Counted from the first letter of the stretch, positions 1 through 8,695 are shown. The stretch: 42,718 nucleotides of DNA from Clostridia bacterium (GCA_017462545.1 JAFTQX010000047.1:1-42718); one strand, 5' to 3'. Made by a program: numbers and translations. The notes: a model not told the origin generated them from the letters alone.

Positions 1-23
1 ATGGTAAAATGGATATAGCTCAT
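1..23 (-). CDS. Start of a truncated gene, possibly IS30-family transposase
   Basis: On the minus strand an ATG at 23-21 is preceded by a good Shine-Dalgarno sequence (AAAGGAGA, about 28-37) and opens a frame reading MSYIHFT before the window ends. Many IS30-family transposases begin MSYxHLT, so this could be the first seven residues of one. The sequence just upstream (about 90-130) also resembles an IS30-type terminal repeat. Seven residues cannot prove family membership; the rest of the gene lies outside the window. Confidence 0.4.
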
Positions 24-135
24 ATTGTTCTCCTTTTGTTATTTGTTGTGTGGTAACTTCATTATAACACAGGATTCAATATGAGTTCCCTTTTTTCTTA
101 AAAGTGTTGCACTTGATAGTATAATTCACCAATAT
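1..135 (-). mobile_element. Probable end of an IS30-like insertion sequence
   Basis: A candidate terminal repeat containing AAAAGTGTTGCACTTGATA (about 99-117) sits some 70-110 bases upstream of the minus-strand start codon at 23. IS30-type elements of Bacillota commonly carry AAGTGTTGCACTT-like ends close to the transposase start. Only one end is visible, so the outer boundary (about 130-135) and target duplication cannot be fixed. This is inference from resemblance. Confidence 0.35.
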
Positions 136-140
136 AACAG

Positions 141-169
141 AAAAAGCACTTGCTGCGCAAGTGCTTTTT
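141..169. terminator. Bidirectional hairpin terminator
   Basis: AAAAAGCACTTG (141-152) and CAAGTGCTTTTT (158-169) form a perfect 12-bp stem with a 5-base loop. A/T runs at both ends allow termination in either direction. It insulates the DUF4838 gene from whatever lies to the left. Confidence 0.75.
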
Positions 170-182
170 CTGTTTTCGTATC

Positions 183-211
183 TTGATTTTGCGTGGATCA
201 TCGTTTATAAT
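183..211 (+). promoter_or_regulatory. Sigma-A promoter for the DUF4838 gene
   Basis: TTGATT (183-188), 17-base spacer, TATAAT (206-211). It lies about 34 bases before the start codon at 245. Confidence 0.75.
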
Positions 212-244
212 ATCTTTTATTAGGATGATGTGATAGGAGGATGT

Positions 245-1192
245 ATGAAAGCAAGCATGATAATCCATCCCGAGGAGCTTTCGCGGGAGTGGATCGATAA
301 ATTGGTTGAAGCGGGCATCCCCACGCTTGGCATTCATCCGGTTGGTGGGGCAGGGGTGGCGCGGCATTCCTTGAGCGCGCTTGTCACACTGATGGAGACC
401 AAGGACTATCGTGATCTGATCGATTACGCGCATAGTCGGGGACTTGCGGTCGAGTATGAAATGCACGCCGCAGGCTACTTGATGCCGCCGGAGCTGTATG
501 CGGAGCATCCGGAATATTTTCGCATCAATGCTAAGGGAGAGCGAACGGCTGATTGCAATTTTTGCGTCTCCGAGCCAAAGGCACTTTCCTTGTTTGCTGC
601 GCGGGCGGCAGAATTGGCAGAAAATCTATACGGTAGCAGTGACACCTTTTATTTTTGGATGGATGACGGTTACGATTTGCATTGTCATTGTCCGTGCTGC
701 CGCGCGCTTTCTGCCTCTGATCAACAGCTCATTGCCATCAATGCCATGCTGCGCGAGATCAAGAAGAAAAAACCGAACGCCCGCATGGCTTATCTTGCGT
801 ATATGGACAGCATCCTGCCGCCCACCTCTGTTCTGCCGGAGAATGGTGTGTTTTTGGAATATGCCCCTTTTGAAAAATACACTGCGAAGGGGGAGGACGC
901 GCCAATGCGCATCGCGCGAGAGAGGGAGATGCTACGTCCCTTGATGGAATTTTTTCAAGACGGGCCTTGCCGTGTGCTGGAATATTGGTACGACAACTCC
1001 ATGCTTTCCGGGTGGAAAAAGCCGCCAAAAAAATTCGAGTTGGATGAAAAAACCATGCGTGCAGAGATCGCAGCATACAAGGCGCAGGGGTTTACGGAGA
1101 TTGCCACATTTGCCTGCTTTCTTGGAAAGGATTATGAGGCATTGCACGGTGGCGTAGATGTGAATGCCTTTGCAGAGGACACGGCGGATTGA
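245..1192 (+). CDS. DUF4838-like (glycosidase-related) protein
   Basis: A 315-residue cytoplasmic protein with no signal peptide. The start at 245 is chosen because TAGGAGG (233-239) lies just before it; an upstream in-frame ATG at 230 would overlap that site. The arrangement of a peptide ending in 'ECP'-like context (HPEYFRINAKGER), a cysteine segment (DCNFCVSEP), then DDGYDLHCHCPCC, resembles DUF4838, a family related to TIM-barrel glycoside hydrolases whose substrate is not established. The cysteine/histidine cluster (CHCPCC) could bind a metal. It is a single-gene unit with its own promoter, followed by the symporter promoter. The family call is from motif resemblance; the enzymatic role is unknown. 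Confidence 0.6.
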   Translation: MKASMIIHPEELSREWIDKLVEAGIPTLGIHPVGGAGVARHSLSALVTLMETKDYRDLIDYAHSRGLAVEYEMHAAGYLMPPELYAEHPEYFRINAKGERTADCNFCVSEPKALSLFAARAAELAENLYGSSDTFYFWMDDGYDLHCHCPCCRALSASDQQLIAINAMLREIKKKKPNARMAYLAYMDSILPPTSVLPENGVFLEYAPFEKYTAKGEDAPMRIAREREMLRPLMEFFQDGPCRVLEYWYDNSMLSGWKKPPKKFELDEKTMRAEIAAYKAQGFTEIATFACFLGKDYEALHGGVDVNAFAEDTAD

Positions 1193-1241
1193 ATGCCTTT
1201 TCTCTTTTTTGAAGGCTGTGACGAATGTTTATGCAAAAGGA

Positions 1242-1270
1242 TTGACTTTATTCCTTTTTTGTGGTAAAAT
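1242..1270 (+). promoter_or_regulatory. Sigma-A promoter for putP
   Basis: TTGACT (1242-1247), 17-base spacer, TAAAAT (1265-1270), with TGTGG immediately before the -10 box, a Gram-positive TRTG-type extension. Confidence 0.8.
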
Positions 1271-1313
1271 ATACAACATATTTATAAAATGCTTGCAGGA
1301 GGAATGAAACCTT

Positions 1314-2882
1314 ATGCCCGCGACAATACAAACCTTGATTTCTATGGTCATTTATATGGCCGCGGTTATTCTGATCGGTGTGCTGTACGCCAAGCGCGCA
1401 AACAAAAGCTCTGAAGAATATTTCCTTGGTGGCCGTTCGCTCGGCCCGTGGGTCACGGCCATGAGTGCAGAGGCCTCGGATATGAGTGGCTGGCTGCTGA
1501 TGGGCTTGCCCGGTGTTGCCTATTGGTGCGGTCTTGCTGACGCGGCATGGACGGCCATCGGTCTGGCGATCGGTACCTATTTGAACTGGCTTATTGTGTC
1601 CAAGCGGCTTCGTCGCTACAGCGTGCGTGCCAACAATTCGATCACCCTGCCTGAATTCTTCTCCAATCGTTTCCGCGAGAAGAACAAGCTCATTATGCTG
1701 CTCTCTGCCGCGTTTATCCTGATCTTCTTTACGGTGTATGCGGCAAGCTGCTTTGTTACCTGCGGCAAGCTCTTTTCTACGCTGTTCGGTATGCCCTATC
1801 AGGTGATGATGATCGTTGGCGCAGCCTTTGTGCTGCTCTATACGCTCCTTGGTGGCTTCTTGGCTGAAAGCATTTCGGATTTCATGCAGTCGATCGTGAT
1901 GATCGTAGCACTCACGGCGATCGTCATTGTTGGCTTGGTGCAGGCCGGCGGTATTGGCGCGGTTGTTGAAAACGCGCAAGAGATCCCCGGCTTCCTTGAG
2001 TTCTTTGGTCTTGCAAGTCCCACGCTTGATGCAAACGGTCAGCAGATCGTTACCGAGGCGGGCAAGCCGCTGTTTGGAGAGGCCGCCCCGTATGGGCTCC
2101 TTACCATTTGCTCAATGCTCGCTTGGGGTCTTGGCTACTTTGGTATGCCGCAGGTGCTTCTGCGCTTTATGGCCATCCGCCGTGAGGACGAGCTCAAGCG
2201 TTCTCGCCGCATTGCGATGGTTTGGGTTGTCATTTCGCTGGCTGTTGCCGTGTTTATCGGTATTATCGGTCGTCATCTGTTCCCGATCGAGCACCTGACG
2301 AAGTCGGCAGCCGAGAGCATCTTCATCACCATGTCCCAGTCCTTCCTGCCGCCCCTCCTTGCCGGCTTTGTCATGGCAGGCATTTTGGCCGCCACGATCA
2401 GCTCCTCTGACTCCTATTTGCTGATCGCCGCCTCTGCCTTCTCCAAGAATATTTTCCAAAGCGTATGCAAGAAATCCGCTACGGATAAGCAGGTGATGAT
2501 GGTTTCGCGCATCACGCTGCTGGTTCTTGCTTTGGTTGGCATGGTGATCGCGCTGGATGAAAACAGCGTGATTTTTGACATCGTATCCTTTGCCTGGGCC
2601 GGCTTTGGCGCGACCTTTGGCCCGCTGATGCTCTTCTCGCTGTTCTGGAAACGTGTCAACAAGCCCGGCGCGATTGCGGGTATGGTTGGCGGCGCGGGCA
2701 TGGTCTTCTTGTGGAAGCTGGTCATCAGCCAAATCGGCGGCATCTTCGCCATCTATGAGCTGCTGCCCGCCTTCCTTTTCTCCTCGATCTGCATTGTTGT
2801 TGTCTCGCTTTTGACGAAAGCACCCTCCAAAGAGATCGAAGAGGACTTCGAGGCCGTTCGCTGCGGCACCGTGACCGAATAA
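1314..2882 (+). CDS. putP: Sodium/proline symporter (SSS family)
   Basis: A 522-residue membrane protein of the solute:sodium symporter family, expected to import proline with Na+. Visible hallmarks are the N-terminal SSEEYFLGGRSLGPWVTAMS segment and the PutP-type SAEASDMSGWLLMGLPG stretch in the second transmembrane region, followed by about a dozen further hydrophobic segments. Length is slightly above the usual 490-510 because of a polar loop around residues 225-255 (contains LDANGQQIVTEAGKP). The ATG at 1314 follows GCAGGAGGAATG (about 1295). The gene is monocistronic, with a consensus promoter and a terminator. Proline is the most likely substrate because of the PutP-specific motif, but related solutes cannot be excluded. 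Confidence 0.9.
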   Translation: MPATIQTLISMVIYMAAVILIGVLYAKRANKSSEEYFLGGRSLGPWVTAMSAEASDMSGWLLMGLPGVAYWCGLADAAWTAIGLAIGTYLNWLIVSKRLRRYSVRANNSITLPEFFSNRFREKNKLIMLLSAAFILIFFTVYAASCFVTCGKLFSTLFGMPYQVMMIVGAAFVLLYTLLGGFLAESISDFMQSIVMIVALTAIVIVGLVQAGGIGAVVENAQEIPGFLEFFGLASPTLDANGQQIVTEAGKPLFGEAAPYGLLTICSMLAWGLGYFGMPQVLLRFMAIRREDELKRSRRIAMVWVVISLAVAVFIGIIGRHLFPIEHLTKSAAESIFITMSQSFLPPLLAGFVMAGILAATISSSDSYLLIAASAFSKNIFQSVCKKSATDKQVMMVSRITLLVLALVGMVIALDENSVIFDIVSFAWAGFGATFGPLMLFSLFWKRVNKPGAIAGMVGGAGMVFLWKLVISQIGGIFAIYELLPAFLFSSICIVVVSLLTKAPSKEIEEDFEAVRCGTVTE

Positions 2883-2894
2883 AAAAGCCACTGC

Positions 2895-2932
2895 AAAAGG
2901 CAGAGATGTTACCAAATTCTCTGCCTTTTTTT
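2895..2932 (+). terminator. Intrinsic terminator after putP
   Basis: GGCAGAGA (2899-2906) pairs with TCTCTGCC (2918-2925), flanked by AAAA and followed by TTTTTTT. Confidence 0.85.
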
Positions 2933-3002
2933 GCGACAAGCAAAATTTAGGATGTCCCACGATACAAGAGACCGCGTGTGTTTCATAGAATCTGCTTTTT
3001 CA

Positions 3003-3031
3003 TTGACATGCAGAAGTGGGCGTGGTATAAT
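3003..3031 (+). promoter_or_regulatory. Perfect consensus sigma-A promoter
   Basis: TTGACA (3003-3008), 17 bases, TATAAT (3026-3031), preceded by CGTGG. An in-frame ATG at 3031 falls inside the -10 region, which rules it out as start of the downstream lipoprotein. Confidence 0.9.
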
Positions 3032-3111
3032 TGTATGAAATCATTGTTCGTATGACAAAACTAAAAGCGCTGGTACCCATAAATGGGGCAGATCGCGAAA
3101 AAGGAAACGAT

Positions 3112-3936
3112 ATGAAAAACAAGCATAGTATAAGGCTTTTGGCGCTGCTTTTGGCTATCGGGGTGTTGCTTTGCCCGCTTTCCGCTTGCGGCGGGGGGGA
3201 GATTGCCAAGCCGGAGACGGTTGAGGAGCTTGTTGAAACGGTTGCGCAGGCGATGGCGGCGGTGCCGTATCAGTGCGTAAGCACCGAGGCAAGGCGCGTG
3301 ACCGACGGTGGTGCTCTCGCGTCTGAGCTTGATGCCACCACAGTAAGCACCGCGCGGGTCGATGGCACAGCCTTTTTCCTGTCTCTTGCACAGGGGGGCA
3401 CCCTGCGTGAGAGCACCTATCGGGATGGCATCTATTATCTGCATGTCAACGGTGGTGACGGGGCGATCGATCTGAAGCGGAGCGTGTCGATTACCGCAGA
3501 GCAGCTTGCCCTTTATGGCGCTTCGGCGGTGTCGTACACGGCATTTTTTCAGGATATTACCTTTTCCGATCTTATGTGGGAAACGGCAGAGAACGGCAAT
3601 ATCATCGTGACGGGCAGCGGCGTTGAGGAGGAAAGCTCCACAGGTCTTGAACGCGTGATCGGCGATCTGTCTGCCGCGTTGATGCCACACGGGGCATCCC
3701 TTACGGTCGATTATAGAGAGACTTTCGTGACGATGGAGGTGGATGCGCGTACCTATCAATGCCTGCGTCAGCGTCGTGAGCTCAGCGGCGAGATTTTGTT
3801 GCTCGATCAGATCATTCCCTTTACGCTGACGACCGAGGAGGTCTACAGCTACGGCGAGGCCGCCGTGGTCACCCCTCCCGCCGATGCGAATATCTATGAG
3901 AAAAAGGGCAGCTTTGCAGAGCTGTTTGAAATGTAA
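3112..3936 (+). CDS. Lipoprotein of unknown function
   Basis: A 274-residue exported lipoprotein. The start at 3112 follows AAAGGAAA and gives a classic type II signal peptide: basic MKNKHSIR, hydrophobic LLALLLAIGVLL, and lipobox LSAC, with the lipidated cysteine followed by GGG. The mature part is acidic and soluble, with mixed beta-strand-like segments (for example AVSYTAFFQDITFSDLMWET and TVDYRETFVTMEVDARTYQ), reminiscent of LolA/LppX-like or other small ligand-binding lipoproteins, but I do not recognise a named family. It stands alone between its own promoter and terminator. Confidence 0.8.
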   Translation: MKNKHSIRLLALLLAIGVLLCPLSACGGGEIAKPETVEELVETVAQAMAAVPYQCVSTEARRVTDGGALASELDATTVSTARVDGTAFFLSLAQGGTLRESTYRDGIYYLHVNGGDGAIDLKRSVSITAEQLALYGASAVSYTAFFQDITFSDLMWETAENGNIIVTGSGVEEESSTGLERVIGDLSAALMPHGASLTVDYRETFVTMEVDARTYQCLRQRRELSGEILLLDQIIPFTLTTEEVYSYGEAAVVTPPADANIYEKKGSFAELFEM

Positions 3937-3986
3937 TATACGGAGCGGTCGCATTTGGGCATCACCGTAAACAAAAAAGAGAGAAG

Positions 3987-4035
3987 AAATGGCGCACCTG
4001 TTTTATCGTGGGTGCGCCATTTGCGGTTTCTTTTT
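3987..4035. terminator. Intrinsic terminator
   Basis: AAATGGCGCACC (3987-3998) and GGTGCGCCATTT (4011-4022) form a 12-bp stem; a T-rich stretch (TTTCTTTTT) follows at 4027-4035. Confidence 0.75.
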
Positions 4036-4057
4036 GCATCAAAGCGCACCTTCCCCC

Positions 4058-4086
4058 TTGCAATAGGCGAGGAAATCGTATACAAT
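4058..4086 (+). promoter_or_regulatory. Sigma-A promoter for the GH2 gene
   Basis: TTGCAA (4058-4063), 17 bases, TACAAT (4081-4086). Confidence 0.7.
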
Positions 4087-4127
4087 ATCATTAAATGATA
4101 GAATTCACTTTGGCAGGAGGAATCCGC

Positions 4128-6269
4128 ATGCGTACACAAAGCTTGAACGGCATCTGGCAATACCGCGTTGGTGGGGGAAAGACCACCGAAAAAGAAGTGC
4201 CCTTTTCGGCATTGCCTGTCGGTCACTCGGAATGTGAGCGGTCCTTTGACCTTTGCGAGCAGGGAAGACGTGTGTTTTTGCGCTTTGACGGCATTACCTA
4301 TCACGCCACCGTCACGCTGAACGGGCAGATCGTAGGTGACATGCTGCCCTACTGTGAATACACCTTTGACGTGACCGAGGTCGTGCGGGAAAAAGGCAAC
4401 CGCCTGCTGGTGGCGTTAGAGGATCTTTCGCCCGCTTTTGGCCCGTCGGCCGGGTGGGAAAACTATGGCGGCATCATTCGTGAGGTCAGCCTGCTGTATG
4501 CGGAAAACAGCTATATTGACAACGTGTTTTTCCACGCCGCGCTAAAAAATGATTATACCGATGCCGCTTATACCGTCGAGCTGACCGCGGGCGGAGAGGA
4601 AAAGGGCACCTTCCGTGTCACGCTTTCGTATCACGGTGAGCTGGTAGACAGCTACACCACCCCCGCAGGGGCAGTGCCTGTGACGCGAGAGGTGGTGGGT
4701 GTGCATCTTTGGTCGCCCGAGAGTCCCGCGCTCTATGACCTGACCGTTGAGCTGTTAGACGGGGGGCGTGTGTTGGATACGTATGTCTGCGCGGTCGGCT
4801 TTCGTGAATTTTCCTGCAACCGCCACCGGTTTTTGCTCAATGGCAAGGAGCTGTTTTTGATGGGGGTATGCCGCCATGAGATGATCGGCGCATACGGTCA
4901 CACCGTGCCGGATGCCATAGTAGAGGCGGATATGCGTCGTATTAAGGAAAATGGCTGTAACTTTGTGCGACTGGTGCACTATCCGCACAACAAAAAAACG
5001 CTGGAGATGGCCGACCGCCTTGGTCTGATGGTCTCCGAGGAGCCGGGATTGTGGTGGTCGGATACCGCCAGCCCGGAGATCCGCGCGGGCAGTCTCGAGG
5101 TCTTGAGAAGAACCATCCTGCGTGACCGCAACCATCCCGCCATCGTGTTCTGGCTCAGCTTTAACGAGTGTCGGTTTACCGAGCAGTTTCTCATGGATTC
5201 GGTGCGTGTGAGCCGTGAAAACGATCCTACCCGCCTGGTTTCGGGTGCCAACTGTATGAGCAACGAGGATACGCTGAAATATTACAATATCTGCGGTTTT
5301 GATTTCTACACCATGCATCCCTATGCGCCCGATCTTGCCCGCTCTCAAGAATCGGCACGTCTCTTGCATGATAAGCCGCTGCTGTTTACCGAGTGGGGCG
5401 GCTTTTATGTGTACGATAACCCGCATCTGCTTTCTGACTTCATTCACGGGATGTATGATCTGTATCGTGCCAACAGCGACGAAGGGGCGCTTGCCGGAGC
5501 CTTTTTCTGGTACTGGGCCGAGGTGCGCGACCAGGGGCGCGCCGCGCCCGCCTGCCGTGATGGTGTGTTAAAGGAGGCTCTTGTGGATATCCAAGGCAAG
5601 CCCACCATGATCTACGAGCCGTTCTTTGAGGCTTGGCGAGATGCTGCGCGTGAGAAAAGGCCGGAGGACGCGTATTCCTATACTGCCTATGATACGCTGG
5701 ATAAAAGGCCCATGGTTGGCGAGGGCGGCGCAGCCTACGCCGACCTGATAAAGCGCGCGTCGCTTGGGGTGATCCCCGCTCTGACGCAGATGCGAGGACA
5801 CTTGGTCACGGTAGGGCCGCGCCTGCAAAGGGAAGAGCTGCCGGGCATGGCAAAGACACCGCTTGTCTTGGCGGACGGCACCGAGATCACCTTTACGGGG
5901 GAAGGGAAAACCAACTGCCTTACCCTGCTTGGTGCGGTCAGCGTGCCGGGTGGCTATCCCGTTTCGGGGGATTACGGCGAGGCGGCGGCCGAGCTGATCG
6001 TGACCTGTGCCGATGGGAGCGAGGAGCGTTTTTCGCTACGCAACGGTATCGAGTTTACCACCGCCTTTACCACCATTGGCTCCTCACGTATCAATCCGCA
6101 AGCAGAGAGGGCAACCCGCTTTGCCGTGTTCAGCTATGACAAAAACTTTGAAAATTATATCATCAATCGGTTAGATCTGCCGCTTTCTTCAGAAAAAACA
6201 GTGACCTCGGTGTGTCTGCGCTCGCTTGATCGTGGGTATGATCTGCTGGTGTATGGGCTTTGCCTGTAA
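4128..6269 (+). CDS. Glycoside hydrolase family 2 (beta-glucuronidase/beta-galactosidase type)
   Basis: A 713-residue GH2 enzyme with no signal peptide, so probably intracellular. Domains in order: sugar-binding jelly roll (about 1-165, with LNGIWQYRV and GGIIREVSL), immunoglobulin-like sandwich (about 170-255), TIM barrel (about 258-520) and a C-terminal extension with beta-strand character. The acid/base is Glu347 in WLSFNE and the nucleophile Glu422 in LLFTEWGG, 75 residues apart as in small GH2 enzymes. The FLLNGKELFLMGVCRHE segment matches the GH2 barrel entry. The start at 4128 follows GGCAGGAGG; the in-frame ATG at 4095 overlaps the region before the ribosome site. Substrate (glucuronide, galactoside or another glycoside) is not decidable by eye. 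Confidence 0.88.
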   Translation: MRTQSLNGIWQYRVGGGKTTEKEVPFSALPVGHSECERSFDLCEQGRRVFLRFDGITYHATVTLNGQIVGDMLPYCEYTFDVTEVVREKGNRLLVALEDLSPAFGPSAGWENYGGIIREVSLLYAENSYIDNVFFHAALKNDYTDAAYTVELTAGGEEKGTFRVTLSYHGELVDSYTTPAGAVPVTREVVGVHLWSPESPALYDLTVELLDGGRVLDTYVCAVGFREFSCNRHRFLLNGKELFLMGVCRHEMIGAYGHTVPDAIVEADMRRIKENGCNFVRLVHYPHNKKTLEMADRLGLMVSEEPGLWWSDTASPEIRAGSLEVLRRTILRDRNHPAIVFWLSFNECRFTEQFLMDSVRVSRENDPTRLVSGANCMSNEDTLKYYNICGFDFYTMHPYAPDLARSQESARLLHDKPLLFTEWGGFYVYDNPHLLSDFIHGMYDLYRANSDEGALAGAFFWYWAEVRDQGRAAPACRDGVLKEALVDIQGKPTMIYEPFFEAWRDAAREKRPEDAYSYTAYDTLDKRPMVGEGGAAYADLIKRASLGVIPALTQMRGHLVTVGPRLQREELPGMAKTPLVLADGTEITFTGEGKTNCLTLLGAVSVPGGYPVSGDYGEAAAELIVTCADGSEERFSLRNGIEFTTAFTTIGSSRINPQAERATRFAVFSYDKNFENYIINRLDLPLSSEKTVTSVCLRSLDRGYDLLVYGLCL

Positions 6270-6272
6270 GGC

Positions 6273-6301
6273 TTGACGAGCCTTTGCCTTTGGTGTATAA
6301 T
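6273..6301 (+). promoter_or_regulatory. Sigma-A promoter for the M20 peptidase gene
   Basis: TTGACG (6273-6278), 17 bases, TATAAT (6296-6301), starting only four bases after the stop codon of the GH2 gene. Confidence 0.85.
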
Positions 6302-6321
6302 AGTGGGCGGAGGGAATAACC

Positions 6322-7473
6322 ATGACCTATCAAAGCCTGTTTGAAACGATTGATTCCTTGTATGAGGAGTACCTCTCGGTTTGGGAGGATCTTTGCAATA
6401 TCGAAAGTCCAACAAGAGATAAGGCCGGGGTAGACGCGGCAAGCGCCTATCTGGCCGCACGCGCCGAAAAACGCGGCTGGCTGGTGGAACGGATGCGCCA
6501 CGCCGTGGCGGGGGATGTCGTCTGCATCACCCTGCACCCGGAGGCGGATGCCGCGCCGATCACACTGTCGGGGCACTTGGATACGGTGCATCCGCGCGGG
6601 CTGTTCGGAACGCCCGCCGTGCACCGCGATGACGAAAAGATCTACGGACCCGGTGTGACCGACTGCAAGGGTGGTATTGTAGCGGCCTTTCTTGCCATGC
6701 ACGCGCTGGACAGGTGCGGCTTTTCTTCTCGACCCGTGCGCCTTTTGCTGCAAACGGACGAAGAGGGCGGCAGCGCGGTCAGCTCGCATGACACCATTCG
6801 CTATATCTGTGAGAAGGCAAAGGATTCTGTTGCCTTTTTGAACCTGGAGGGGTGTACGCCGGGGGAGGCCTGCATCGTTCGTAAGGGCATTGCCACCTTC
6901 ACCTTTACCGTACAGGGAAAGGCGGCACACGCCTCGCTTTGCGCCAAGGCAGGGGCAAATGCCATTGTTGACGCGGCGTATAAGATCATCGAGCTGGAGA
7001 AGATGAAGGACCACGATGGCCTGACCTGCAACTGCGGTGTCATTAACGGTGGCACGGTGCCGAACACGGTGCCCGAGTATTGCGAATTTAAGGCCAACGT
7101 GCGTTTTGCCACGGCAGAACAGCTTGCGTTTGTGCGTGACTACGTGGAAAAGCTGGCTGCCACCGTTCATGTGCCCGGCTGCACCTGCACGGTTATGGAA
7201 ACGGGCGGCCGTGTCGCGATGGAATATACCGAGCGCAACGCCGCGCTGCTTGAACGCATGAATGAAATTTTTGCAGAATGTGACCTCTCTCGCCTTGCCC
7301 CCAGCAAGCGCACAGGCGGCTCTGACGCAGCAGACGTGACTGTGGCCGGCATCCCTTGTGTGGATTCGATCGGTGTGGCGGGGGGCTTCATCCACTCGGT
7401 AGACGAGTTCGCGTGGCTGGACTCCTTGCGTGAGTCGGCCAAGCGCCTGGCAGTCGTTTGCTGCAAGATCTGA
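6322..7473 (+). CDS. M20 family zinc metallopeptidase/deacylase
   Basis: A 383-residue cytoplasmic enzyme of the ArgE/DapE/ACY1/CPG2 group, which hydrolyses peptide or N-acyl amide bonds with two zinc ions. The full ligand set is visible: His85 in GHLDT with Asp87, bridging Asp114 in GPGVTDCKGG, catalytic Glu147 and ligand Glu148 in TDEEGG, Glu176 in NLEG, and His358 in GGFIHSVDE. The dimerisation/lid domain lies at about 185-290 (KGIATFTFTVQGKAAHAS). The start follows GGCGGAGGGAATAACC. Its promoter is separate from the GH2 gene. The substrate (dipeptide, acyl-amino acid or carboxypeptidase substrate) cannot be told from motifs. Confidence 0.9.
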   Translation: MTYQSLFETIDSLYEEYLSVWEDLCNIESPTRDKAGVDAASAYLAARAEKRGWLVERMRHAVAGDVVCITLHPEADAAPITLSGHLDTVHPRGLFGTPAVHRDDEKIYGPGVTDCKGGIVAAFLAMHALDRCGFSSRPVRLLLQTDEEGGSAVSSHDTIRYICEKAKDSVAFLNLEGCTPGEACIVRKGIATFTFTVQGKAAHASLCAKAGANAIVDAAYKIIELEKMKDHDGLTCNCGVINGGTVPNTVPEYCEFKANVRFATAEQLAFVRDYVEKLAATVHVPGCTCTVMETGGRVAMEYTERNAALLERMNEIFAECDLSRLAPSKRTGGSDAADVTVAGIPCVDSIGVAGGFIHSVDEFAWLDSLRESAKRLAVVCCKI

Positions 7474-7474
7474 A

Positions 7475-7512
7475 CCAAGAGCCCCGCGGCATAACCGCGG
7501 GGCTCTTGGGGT
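7475..7512. terminator. Strong GC hairpin, probable terminator
   Basis: CCAAGAGCCCCGCGG (7475-7489) and CCGCGGGGCTCTTGG (7495-7509) form a perfect 15-bp stem with a CATAA loop. The trailing T-run is short, so it may act as a weak terminator or mRNA 3'-end stabiliser. Confidence 0.6.
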
Positions 7513-7543
7513 TATGCCCTCCTGAGAAGAAGCATGCTTTGTG

Positions 7544-7572
7544 TTGCCCTTTTTGACTGGATGTGGTATAAT
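7544..7572 (+). promoter_or_regulatory. Sigma-A promoter with TGTGG extension
   Basis: TTGCCC (7544-7549), 17 bases, TGTGG then TATAAT (7567-7572). A nearer TTGACT at 7553 is too close to the -10 box to serve. Confidence 0.8.
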
Positions 7573-7603
7573 ATAGAAAAGTTTCGCTTGGGAGGGGGAC
7601 GAT

Positions 7604-8644
7604 ATGAATCCTACCGAAAAAATGCAGAAATGTAAAAAATGGTATCAAGAAAACAAGGGGCTTTATGAGGTTTGCGGAGAAACCGTTGAGCGCTTGATCG
7701 CTACGCTGTTGCAGGAGAAGGGCATTTTGTACCACAGCATTGGGTATCGGGTAAAGGCAGAGGAGAGCTTTCTCAAAAAATGCCGCAACGAGAAATATCA
7801 TGATCCTATCACGCAGATCACCGATATGTGCGGTTTGCGCATTATTGGCTACACTAACCACGATGTCAAGCAGATCCGGGCGCTCATTGAAGAGGAATTT
7901 CAAATAGATGCACCCAATTCCGTGGATAAATTTGCCCAAATGAAGGATGACCAGGTCGGATATCTCTCTATTCATTATATTGCCACGTTAAAGGAAGATC
8001 GTGCCAGGTTGGTAGAATATAAGCGATATAAGAATCTGAAGTTTGAAATTCAGATTCGTACGATGCTACAGCATGCATGGGCAGAGATCGAGCATGACCG
8101 CAATTATAAATTCGGCGGTGAGCTGCCAAGTGAGATCAAGCGGCGGTTTTATTTGGTGGCGGGCACTTTGGAAATGCTGGATAGAGAGTTTGAACGCCTG
8201 TCGGACGAGATTGATCATTACGCATATGAGGTCAGGCGGGAAACAGAGCGCGGCAATTTGGACGAGCCTATCAATTCTACCTCGCTTGTGGAATATCTTT
8301 CAATCAAGCTAAAAGGCATTGAAGTGAAAGGCGAGCCGTTTAACGGCAAGGATAAAGAAATCATTCTCGAGCTGCAGGCTTTTGGTATTCGTACGCTAAA
8401 GGATCTCGATGCCATCATTACAGATCAAACCCGGGCCATGAAATCCTGGAGACAGACAAACTTCAATTATTTAGGTGCCTTGCGGGATATCATGATCGCC
8501 CATGATCCACAAAAATATTTTGAAAATGTCTGGCAAAGGGATTGGATAGCGATGGATTGTGACAGCTATGCGGAGATTAAGCGCCTCAATCCCGGCATCC
8601 AACAATATGTAGATGAACTGGAAATTACATCGGTTCCCGATTGA
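7604..8644 (+). CDS. Stand-alone RelA/SpoT-domain protein (putative alarmone synthetase)
   Basis: A 346-residue protein whose N-terminal half (about 40-175) carries the (p)ppGpp-synthetase fold motifs: Asp74 and Arg79 in TDMCGLRI, GYLSIH at 119-124, Glu148 in FEIQIRT and His157 in LQHAWAEIEHD. There is no N-terminal HD hydrolase and no TGS/ACT tail, unlike long Rel enzymes. The C-terminal part (about 230-346, including LQAFGIRTLKDLDAI) is not one I recognise and makes it longer than housekeeping small synthetases (about 210-260 residues). No small antitoxin-like gene sits beside it. It is a single gene with a strong promoter and terminator. It could be a regulatory alarmone synthetase or a toxSAS-like enzyme; the sequence does not decide. 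Confidence 0.85.
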   Translation: MNPTEKMQKCKKWYQENKGLYEVCGETVERLIATLLQEKGILYHSIGYRVKAEESFLKKCRNEKYHDPITQITDMCGLRIIGYTNHDVKQIRALIEEEFQIDAPNSVDKFAQMKDDQVGYLSIHYIATLKEDRARLVEYKRYKNLKFEIQIRTMLQHAWAEIEHDRNYKFGGELPSEIKRRFYLVAGTLEMLDREFERLSDEIDHYAYEVRRETERGNLDEPINSTSLVEYLSIKLKGIEVKGEPFNGKDKEIILELQAFGIRTLKDLDAIITDQTRAMKSWRQTNFNYLGALRDIMIAHDPQKYFENVWQRDWIAMDCDSYAEIKRLNPGIQQYVDELEITSVPD

Positions 8645-8658
8645 TAAGAGAGAAAAAG

Positions 8659-8695
8659 CAAATGCGCGCCGCATATGCGGCGCGCATTTGTCTTG
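8659..8695. terminator. Perfect 32-base palindrome, terminator
   Basis: CAAATGCGCGCCGCAT (8659-8674) is directly followed by its exact reverse complement (8675-8690), then TCTTGT. Between here and 8857 I see no gene, only a small hairpin CACCAG/CTGGTG at about 8709-8725. Confidence 0.7.
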
